Shown: one piece after another, positions 24,090-32,700 of the stretch
Layout: every line of letters starts with the position of its first letter
Numbering within the stretch: position 1 is the first letter of the stretch
NCBI GenBank assembly: GCA_023459275.1
Contig: JAEWVC010000105.1
Location: 36,489-100,488 of the forward strand
Direction of reading: 5' to 3'
Source of the DNA: Bacillota bacterium
Lineage (GTDB): Bacteria > Bacillota > Clostridia > Christensenellales > Aristaeellaceae
Length of the DNA: 64,000 nt
Made by a program: the position numbers and the translations under genes
Notes under the pieces: model-generated
Seen by the model: only the letters and a program-made list of their open reading frames with translations
Databases searched by the model: none
What the model was told of the DNA's origin: nothing

Positions 24090-26093
24090 TTATGAGCCGG
24101 CCTTCCTTCCGGGGCGGCCCGTTTTCGTTTTGGGTTTGGCCTTGGCCCACTTGTCGCTGCGCTTCGGGCGGGCCGGCTTTTCGGATTTGGCCGGCGCCAA
24201 ATCCCTCCCCCTGGCAGGGAGGCCTTTCCCCGTCCTTGGGGCCTTTTCCCGCTTTCCCGCGGGCCGGCCCTTTTCCTCCTGCCGGTTCTCCCTAAAAGTC
24301 TCGCCGGGGGGCACCAGGCAGTTTTTCCCGTAGCCGATCAGGTCCTCCCGGCCGGCCAGGCGCAGCGCCTGGAGCACCAGACGCCTGTTCTGCGGCTTTC
24401 TGTACTGCAAAAGCGCCCGCTGCATGGCTTTGTCGTGGGGCGTCCGGGGCACGAACACAGGCTTCATGGTGCGGGGGTCCAGCCCCGTATAAAACATGCA
24501 AGTGGACAGCGTGCCCGGCGTGGGATAAAAATCCTGCACCTGCTCCGGCTGGTGCCCCGTGTCCCGCAGATACAGCGCCAGCTCCACCGCGGCGTTTAAA
24601 TCGCTGCCGGGGTGGCTGCTCATCAGATAGGGGACAAGGTATTGCTTCAGGCCAAGCTGTTCGTTGACGGCCCGGTACTTTTGCGTAAAAGCGTCGTACA
24701 CTTCCCGGCCCGGCTTGCCCATATAGGAGAGCACCGTGGGGGAAACATGCTCCGGCGCCACCTTCAACTGGCCGCTGACATGGTGCTGGCACAGCTCCCG
24801 CAAAAAAGTGCTGTCCTTGTCCAGCATCAGGTAATCGTAGCGCAGCCCGGAGCGGATAAAGACCTTCTTCACCCCCGGCAGCGCCCGGACCCTGCGCAGG
24901 ATGGACAATAGCTCCGAATGGTCGGGGGTCAGGCGGGGGCAGGGCTTGGGGTACAGGCACTGCCTGTCCTTGCAGGCCCCCTGGGTGCACTGCTTTTTGC
25001 AGGCCGGGCGGCGGAAGTTGGCGGTGGGGCCGCCCACGTCATGGATGTAGCCCTTGAAGCCGGGAAGCTTTGTGAGCATCTCCGCTTCCTTCACAATGGA
25101 ATCCGGGCTGCGGGAGGCGACGATCCGCCCCTGGTGGAAGGTAAGCGCGCAGAAGCTGCACCCGCCAAAGCAGCCCCTTGTGGCGGAGATGGAGAATTCC
25201 ACCTCCTCAAGGGCAGGTACGCCGCCCAGCGCGTCATACTCCGGATGCCAGCGTCGGGTGTAGGGCAAAGCGTACACCGCGTCCAGCTCCTCCCGGCTCA
25301 GGGGGTAGCAGGGCGGCGTCTGCACAAGATACCGGTCGGTATCCTGCTGCTGGCAAAGGGGCTTGCCGCGGCAGGGATCCTGCTCGTCATACTGCATCAT
25401 GAACGCTTTCGCGTATTCCGCCTTATCGCTCACCACCGCCCGGTGGGAGGGAACCTCCTGCACATCCTCCGGCTTCTCCTTTTGCAGGTAGCATATCCCC
25501 CGGATTTGCGGCAGCGCCGCCCTGTCCGCGCCGCTTTTCAGCCAGGCGGCGCAGGCCAGAATGGAGGTCTCGCCCATGCCGTACATAAGCAGCGTGGCGC
25601 CGCTGTCCGTAAGGATGGAATGGCGCACCTTGTCCTCCCAGTAATCGTAATGGGAGAAGCGGCGCAGGGAAGCCTCCAGCCCGCCGATCAGGATGGGCAC
25701 GTCATCATAGGCCTGCCTGATGCGGTTGCAGTAGACGATGGTAGCCCTGTCCGGGCGCATCCCCGCCTTGCCGCCGGGGGCGTACACATCCTCGCTCCTT
25801 GTCTTTTTGGCCGCGGTGTAGTGGTTCACCATGCTGTCAATGACCCCTGCGGATACCAGGAAGGCCAGCTTGGGCCTGCCAAAGCGCATAAAAGCCGTTC
25901 CGTCCTGCCAGGGCGGCAGGCAGAGCATAGCCACCCTATAGCCCGCGTTTTCCAGCACGCGGCTGATGATGGCATGGCCGAAGGAGGGATGGTCCACATA
26001 CGCATCCCCGCAGACGTATACAAAATCCGGCTGGTCCCAGCCCCTGCGGGCCATATCCGCCAGGGTTACCGGAAGAAAATCATCCCGTGTCAT
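24090..26093 (-). CDS. YgiQ-family radical SAM protein
   Basis: 667 residues. An N-terminal B12-binding-like domain (about 1-270) precedes the radical SAM core with the 4Fe-4S motif RGCFGGCSFCALTFHQGR (CxxxCxxC). A second cysteine-rich insert (CKKQCTQGACKDRQC and CLYPKPCP) is typical of YgiQ. The barrel continues with VFIRSGLRYDYL and GLKQYLVPYLMSSHPG, followed by DFYPTPGTLSTCM. The last 80 residues are a lysine/arginine/proline-rich disordered tail. The biochemical role of YgiQ is unknown. It has its own promoter and is transcribed away from the small gene upstream. Confidence 0.92.
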   Translation of the reverse strand: MTRDDFLPVTLADMARRGWDQPDFVYVCGDAYVDHPSFGHAIISRVLENAGYRVAMLCLPPWQDGTAFMRFGRPKLAFLVSAGVIDSMVNHYTAAKKTRSEDVYAPGGKAGMRPDRATIVYCNRIRQAYDDVPILIGGLEASLRRFSHYDYWEDKVRHSILTDSGATLLMYGMGETSILACAAWLKSGADRAALPQIRGICYLQKEKPEDVQEVPSHRAVVSDKAEYAKAFMMQYDEQDPCRGKPLCQQQDTDRYLVQTPPCYPLSREELDAVYALPYTRRWHPEYDALGGVPALEEVEFSISATRGCFGGCSFCALTFHQGRIVASRSPDSIVKEAEMLTKLPGFKGYIHDVGGPTANFRRPACKKQCTQGACKDRQCLYPKPCPRLTPDHSELLSILRRVRALPGVKKVFIRSGLRYDYLMLDKDSTFLRELCQHHVSGQLKVAPEHVSPTVLSYMGKPGREVYDAFTQKYRAVNEQLGLKQYLVPYLMSSHPGSDLNAAVELALYLRDTGHQPEQVQDFYPTPGTLSTCMFYTGLDPRTMKPVFVPRTPHDKAMQRALLQYRKPQNRRLVLQALRLAGREDLIGYGKNCLVPPGETFRENRQEEKGRPAGKREKAPRTGKGLPARGRDLAPAKSEKPARPKRSDKWAKAKPKTKTGRPGRKAGS

Positions 26094-26147
26094 AAAAGCC
26101 TTTCAGCAGTCTGTATGTATAGAAAAAAAAGAAACCTTCCCCGGCAC

Positions 26148-26176
26148 ATTGTAGGGGAAGGGGCGGAAGGTGTCAA
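26148..26176 (-). promoter_or_regulatory. Promoter of the ygiQ gene
   Basis: On the minus strand TTGACA (26176-26171), exactly 17 nt, TACAAT (26153-26148). The spacer and the initial transcribed bases form CCTTCCCC/GGGGAAGG followed by a T-rich run (26134-26122). That run would terminate read-through from upstream but cannot fold in a transcript started here. Confidence 0.8.
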
Positions 26177-26207
26177 GGGCCGGGCAAGGAACCTGAAAAC
26201 AGAGACA

Positions 26208-26247
26208 GAAAAAGCGGCGGAGGGGTCTTGCCGAATGTCCCCTCCGC
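26208..26247 (-). terminator. Terminator of the 86-residue gene
   Basis: GCGGAGGGG and CCCCTCCGC (26247-26239 and 26225-26217 on the minus strand), then GCTTTTTCT. Confidence 0.85.
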
Positions 26248-26282
26248 TCTTTACCTACAGAAGCTTCCCTTTTGTGGGAAAC

Positions 26283-26543
26283 TCATGGGTTCCGGGCCGC
26301 GCCGGGCGGCTGCGCGTAAAAGCCCGGGATGCCCTCGCGCAGGCTCTTCAAGGCGTGTTCCACCCGCAACTCCGCGTCCTCGCCGGTTGCGCCCCCCTCC
26401 ACATAGCTCAAAACCTGTTTTTTTTCGCCGTCAAGCATGGCGGTATACCGGTCCATGGCCGTCCTGTCCTGCATCAGCCGCATGCCGAAGCCTATGGGCA
26501 GTTCGCCCTTGATGCTGTCCAGATCTCCGGGCCCGTTTTCCAT
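26283..26543 (-). CDS. Small conserved protein, function unknown
   Basis: 86 residues. The segment LPIGFGMRLMQDRTAMDRY, followed by a helical stretch and an acidic-basic C-terminus, resembles a family of roughly 80-residue Clostridia proteins with a LP.GFGMAL.Q start that I recognise only by pattern. The ATG at 26543 follows GGAAGGGGAGGG; a TTG at 26564 is less likely. It has its own terminator. No transmembrane segment or signal peptide. Confidence 0.7.
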   Translation of the reverse strand: MENGPGDLDSIKGELPIGFGMRLMQDRTAMDRYTAMLDGEKKQVLSYVEGGATGEDAELRVEHALKSLREGIPGFYAQPPGAARNP

Positions 26544-26671
26544 CCCGCTTCCCTCCCCTTCCAATAAGGAAAGTATTTCCCGCCGTTCCCCTTTTCATCC
26601 GGTTCTCGCCGAGCAGGCTTTCCGCGGCCATACGCTTCGCACCAGCAGCATCAGTGTTCTTTAAAAAATAT

Positions 26672-26727
26672 GAAGTTTTCCGGGTGGGTGCGGGAGGGGA
26701 CCTTTTTCAAAAGGCCTCCTCCCGCTC
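26672..26727. repeat. GC palindrome repeat (family P), inverted copy
   Basis: Reverse-orientation copy: AAGTTTTCCGGGTGGGTGC, then GGGAGGGGACCTTTTT pairing imperfectly with AAAAGGCCTCCTCCC. The glucan-synthase reading frame ends inside it: its final residues and its TGA stop are supplied by the palindrome. Confidence 0.65.
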
Positions 26728-29700
26728 ATCCTCCCCCGCCTCCTCCATAGGAAACCTGGCCTCGTGGATGCGGCCGTCGTCCCGGAAGACGACATAGCCC
26801 TTGGGGAGAGGCTCACCGTCCAGGACGGGGGCGCTTGCCTCCCGGGAGGCGGTAAGGCGGTAGGTGGCGCGGCCATAGCGGCAGGTGATGGTAAATTCGG
26901 TCCACTGGGCCGGGGCACAGGGGCGCAGGCGCGCTCTGTCGCCCCGCTTTTCAAAGCCCAGCAGCTTTTCCAGCACCACCGCGTACAGCCAGGCGGCGCT
27001 GCCGGTGTACCAGGTCCAGCCGCCGCGGCCCATCTGGTCGGGATGGGCGTAGATGTCCGCCACGGTCACATAGGGCTCCACCCGGTATACGTCAGCCTCC
27101 CTTTGGGTGAGGGCGTGGTTCATGGGCAGCATGGCCTGGATCAGCTCCCAGGCGCGCTCCGTGTCCCGCATATCAAGCAGCGCCCAGATCATCCAGGGCA
27201 CGGCGTGGGAATACTGGCCGCCGTTTTCCCGGATGCCGGGAAGATAGCCCGCAATGTAGCCGGGATTCTCCCCGCCGTCAAAGGGCGGAGTCAAAAGCTT
27301 CAAAAGCCGGTGGCCGCCGTCATAAAGCATGGACATGGCGCTGTCCACGGCCCGGGCGGCGCGCAGGGGGTCCGCCCCGGCCAGCACGCTCCAGCTCTGG
27401 CAGAGGTTGTCGATCCGGCAGCCCAGGCTTTCCCGGCTGCCCAGAGGCTTGCCCCCGTCGTACCAGGCCCGCAGGTACCAGTCCCCGTCCCAGGCATTAT
27501 CCTCTATGCTTTGCATCACCGTTTCCCGAAGATGCATAAGTTCCCGGGAGGCCTCCGGGCTGCAAAGGGGCGCGAAGCGGCGCAGCACCTGGCACAGGAA
27601 AAAGCCAAGCCACACGCTTTCGCCCCGCTGCTCGCCCACGCGGTTCATGCCGTCGTTCCAGTCGCCCCCGCCCATCAGGGGCAGGCCGTGATCCCCCAGG
27701 CGTACATGGCGGATGGCCCGCAGGCAGTGATCAAGCAGCGGCTCGGTAAAGTCGCTCTCCCCGGGCACGCCGTACCAATCCTCCTGCCCTTCCGGGATTT
27801 GGGGGCCCTTCAAATAGGGGATATGTTCGGCAAGCACGGTGCTATCCCCGGTCACCTCCACATAGGCGGCGGTGACATAGGGCAGGAACAGCAGATCGTC
27901 GCTGATGCGGGTGCGCACTCCCAGCATGGGCGGATGCCACCAGTGCTGCACATCCCCCTCCTCAAACTGGTGGGCGGCGCACAGCAAAAGATGCGCCCGC
28001 ACGGCCTCCGGCTTCGCATACAGCAGCGCCAGCATATCCTGAAGCTGGTCCCGGAACCCCACAGCCCCGCCCGCCTGGTACAGCGCGGCCTTGGCCTGCA
28101 GCCTGGCCGCCCGCACCTGGTAGGGCAGCCAGCGGTTCATCATCAGGGCAAGGTTTTGGTCCGGCACCGTTATTTCCAGGGGCGAAAGCTCCGCCGCCCA
28201 GTAGCGCTGGGTTTCCTGAAGGCGTTTGGACGGGCCTTCCCGTTCCATCAGGGCGATCAGCTCCCGCGCCGCATCACGGCTAGGAGCCGCGCCCAGCGCG
28301 AAGGCCAGGGATGCGCTGGTACCGGGGTTCAAGCGGATCACCGTGCCGCACAGCCCCAGCGTTCCTAACTCCGAGGGGGGGAGCATCTCCCTTTTCAGGG
28401 CCAGGGGACCATCCCCGTCAAGCCCCCAGAAGCTGCCTGTGGACAATACCGCGCTGTGAACACCCTCCGGCCCGTCCAGAAGCGCCAGGAAAGCCGTGCC
28501 TGAAAAACCGGGGTTCTCGGCCAGCACAGCCTGGGTACTCAGCGGGAAGGCGCAGGTAAGCTGGGCACTCTGAACACCCTCCCCAAGCTGGAAATCGGCG
28601 AAGTGGCATACCCGCAGCCACCGTTCCCTGCCGCTTACGTTTTTGATCCGCAGAGCGCGCAGGCTCACAGGGTGTTCCTTGTCAGAAAACAGCTGCAGGG
28701 TGGTTTCCAGCCCCATGCCGAATCCCTGGATCACGGTAAGTCCCGGGCTGTGGGTGGCCCGGAAGGACATGCCTTCCCCCAGGGGCCAGCGGCAGGGGGA
28801 GAACAGCGCTCCCGTTTCCTCATCCCGCAGGATCAGCCCCTCTCCGGGCTTGGGGGAAACGGGATCATTGGGCCATCTTGTAATGCGGCCGTAGTGGCTG
28901 TTTCCAAAGTAGGTGAACAGCGGCCCGCTCTCCCCGGCCAGGCTGCCGAAGCCGGAGTTTGCCAGGATGTTGATCCAGGGCGCGGGTGGAAGCGCGCCTT
29001 CCGCAAGGTCGATGACATAGTCGCCCTCCGGCAGGGTAAAGCCGCCGTACCCGTTGAACTGCCAGCGGTCAAGGGGCGGAAGCGGCGGCACGGGAGAAGG
29101 ATGATCCTCCTTTTTCCACTTCACCGAGGCCGCCTTGGCGGAAGCCTGCAGCGCCCGGAAATGCGCGCCTAGGGACCCCCGATCCCCGGAGAGAAACAGC
29201 CGGGAAGCGGCTTTCAGCAGCTTTTCCGTGTCCGGGGACAGTGCTGCAAGATCGATCAGGTGCACGCCCCCCGGCTTGCCGATCAATTCCCTGGCGTGGC
29301 TGGAAGCCGTCAGGTCCCGCAATGCGTCCCGCACAGGCTGGTCGTAATCCGCGCCGTGGCAGTTGACAAGCACCAGGTCCGCCCATACCCCGTGCAGCCG
29401 CCACCAGGCGTGGGCGCTCAATACCGTTCTGGCCAGGGGCAGATGCTCCCGGTGCGTAAGCTCCACCGTAATGATGGGCAGGTCGCCGCTGATGCCAAGA
29501 CCCCACAGCCCCTTGACGGAGAGGGGCACCGGTTCCTCCCTGCTGTCCCCCGGCTGGCCGCCGTAGATCAGCCGGCCGCTTAAACGCCCGTACAGATTCT
29601 GGTTCGCAGCATCAATGGCCAGATACCTGGCCGATACCACCCCCTGGGTGATGGCCAGTTCCCTGGCACGTTTGGCATCATCCGGGGTCTCATACCTGGC

Positions 29701-32700
29701 CGCCATCACCTTGGGCTGCTGGTCCTCCTCAATGAGCATGGTGCAGAAAACAAGCTGCGCCCGCCCGTGGGCGGGGAGCAGAAACTGGGTGCGCAGGCTC
29801 ATGCAGGGGGTAATCACGGCGCCCACCCTGCCCGATACGGTGCGCAGGCTTTCCATCATCTGCCGGGGCTTCGCCATGCTGCCCCCCCGGCCCAGAAAGG
29901 CGCAGCGGTCCGACTGGGCCACCGTATGGATCAGGTCGATGTCCGAGCCCAGGGCGTGCACCAGCACCCGCCGGGAGTCACCGCCGTCCCTGGGCCTCCG
30001 GCGGGCGGACAGGCATTGCCTGCCCACCCGCTCCGTTTCAATGAACAGGTTGCGGAATACCGGATGGGCCGCGTCCGCCTTTTGTCCGCTAAGCGCAAGC
30101 TCAAAGAAGCTGGCGGCCTCCAAAAGCCTTTCCCGGCCAGAGCGGTTAACGATCTCCAGCAAATGCAGCGCGGCGCCGTCCAGGGGATTTACAAAGCAGC
30201 AAAGCTTGCTCTCAATGCCAAGATGTGTTCTTGAAAACACCGCCTGGCCGGTCTCAAACACCGTTTCGCCGGGCAATGCGGGGTCGGTGGGCTGCCAGAG
30301 GGCGTTCTCCTGGGCATCCCGCAGATAAAACCGGATGCCGTCCTCCTCCCCGGCCACGCCCAGGAACCGGGAGACCATCACCCCGTCCCTGGCCAGGTAG
30401 CCGCCGCCCTGGGCGGTGACGCACAGGGTGGTGCCGCCGCCGTAGAGCAGATGGACGTCCACCGGAAAGCCCGACAGGGCGGCCTGGCGCCTTGCGCACC
30501 TGGAGGCGCCGGCGGCGGGCCTGGGCCTTGGCATGGCCTTTCTTGGCGGCAGCGCGTTTTTGGGCATCCGCTCCTGGAGCAGAAGCCCGTAGGCCTTCAC
30601 GCTGGGGAGTTTTTGAAAATACTGCACCAAGGCGTTCCCGCACACCGCGTTGCACAGCGCGCAAAGCATCATTCCCTGGTGGTGGCTCATATGGCTGCGC
30701 ACCAGCTCGAATGCCTTGCCTTCGCCGATGCGGGAGGCGTTGAAGTCGGCAGCCTCAAAAAAGCCCAGATGGCTGTCCCAGCCCATGGCTTTCATTTTAT
30801 GAAGGTTCTCCCCGGCCGCCTGGGGGAAAAGAGGCAGCGACAGGCCGCAGGCGTAGGGGGCAATAACGCCCTGGGCACAGATGTTGGAAAGCGCCAGGTC
30901 GGGCAGGCCAAAGGCCTGGTACTGGTAGTTGAGCGCGGGGTCAAAGGCGTAGTAGCCGCTTTCGCTGACGCCCCATACGCCCTGCCGGTCGTGGTGCATC
31001 TGGTTTTTTACGGCCCGGCGGCAGGCGGTGTCCAGCAGCGTTCCCCGGGTGAGGGGCAGGAGCAGGGTGGGCATCAAATACTCAAACATGGTGCCGCTCC
31101 AGGAGATGAGGGTGGCCCCGTGCCCGGTCCTTACCAGCGTCCGGCCCAGGCGGAACCAGTGGCGGGTGGAAACCTGCCCGGTCATCACCGCCACAAAGCT
31201 CAACAGCCGGGATTCACTGGCCAGCAGGTCGTACCTGGAATCGCCGGGTTCCTCATCCCGGACATCCATGCCCACGTAGAAAAGCTCCGCCTTGGGGTCG
31301 TACAGCTTTTTCAAGTCCATGGCCATAGCCATCTCATCCATCCGAAGGGAAAGGCTGCGCAGGGCGGCATCCAGGGACGGGGCCAGGGTGCGCACCGCCT
31401 GGGCACAGCATAGCAGACAAGCAGCCAGATTGCCGCTGTCCACGGAGGAGACGTAGCAGGGTTTCAAAGGCTCCAGGGTACGGGTGTCGTACCAGTTGTA
31501 AAAGTGGCCCTCCCACTTGGCCAGCCGTTCCATGACGGAAACGGTACCTTCCATGCGCCTGGCCATCTCATCCGGCTCCAGAAAGCCCAACGCCTGCGCC
31601 GCGGCGCAGGAGAGCAGGTACAGCCCCATGTTGGTGGGGGAGGTACGGTGGGCAATGCCCTTGTCCGGGTGGATTTGAAGGTTGTCCGGGGGCAGAAAGT
31701 GGTCGGAAGAAGTGACCACCTTCTCAAAATACCGCCAGGTGGCCCTTGCCATGTCCGTAAGCCGCCCCTTTTCCTCCTCGCTCATGGGGACCTCCCGGTA
31801 CAGGGGCTGATCCAGGAGCGGGGCGGCAAAGGGGAAGGCCGCCCACAGCCCGGCCAGCAGGAGCCCAGGCAGTACCGTGCCGGAAAGCAGGGATGCGGCG
31901 GCCAGGAGCGCGGCCAGAATAAGCTGGCTCCACAGCCCGGGGGTGCGGGAAACGGCACCGCCGCTGTCCGCCTGGGCCGCGGTGACCCATTGCAGCATAT
32001 GGCGGTGGGAGACCGTGACCCGGTACAGCGTGCGCAAAACGGCGTCCAGCAGCGTATGGATCCTTACGGGCAGCGCGGACACCTCCGTAAGAAAGGCAGC
32101 CAGCGCCTTGAAGGATAGGAAGGCATTCAAAGAGGGCAGGGCCAGCAAAAACAGCAGCAAGTACGGCCTGCCCGCGGCGGCGGCATACAAAAGCAGCCCG
32201 CCCTGGGCGGCGGGAAGCAGGCTCCTGCGCAAATTGTCCCATATCTTGTGCCGGGAGAAGCGGGGGAGCGGGTTCTTTTTGATCCGGTCCTTCTGCAAAA
32301 CCCTCGGGAACAGCCAGGGCAGCAGCTGCCAGTCGCCCCTGGTCCAGCGGTTCAGCCGCTTCATCCAGCCCATAAAGGCGGCGGGCTGGCCGTCGTAGAG
32401 CGTCACGTCTGTCAAAAGCGCGCTGCCGGAAAGCTCCCCCTCCAGCAGATCGTGGCTCAGGACGGTATTCGGGGCAATGCGGCCCTCCACCGCTTCCACA
32501 AAGGCGGCGGGGTCGTAGATGCCCTTCCCAGCAAAGGAGCCCGCGTTGCCAAGGTCCTGGTACAGGTCGCTCACCGCGGCGTTGTAGGGGTCCACGCCGC
32601 CCCGGCCGCCCAGCACCGCCGCAGTCCGGGTGCGCACCGTGTCCGCGGCCACCTCCATCCTGGGCTGCAGGATGCTTTTGCCCCGGAGCTGCCCGCGGTA

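Noticed and set aside
23620..24333. 237-codon frame after the tct operon
   Set aside because: Runs through a terminator and into antisense ygiQ; Arg/Gly-rich with no domain or ribosome site.
26122..26161. Terminator-like hairpin 30 nt upstream of ygiQ, first read as an attenuator
   Set aside because: A TTGACA-17-TACAAT promoter overlaps it, so its first arm is not transcribed from the ygiQ promoter. It can only stop read-through from upstream.
24918..26567. 549-codon plus-strand frame opposite ygiQ
   Set aside because: Antisense shadow of a GC-rich coding region; its translation is His/Gly/Pro-rich with no domain, while ygiQ on the other strand has clear motifs.
26764..28368. 534-codon plus-strand frame opposite the glucan synthase
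   Set aside because: Low-complexity His/Gly/Ala translation within the GH94 domain on the other strand.
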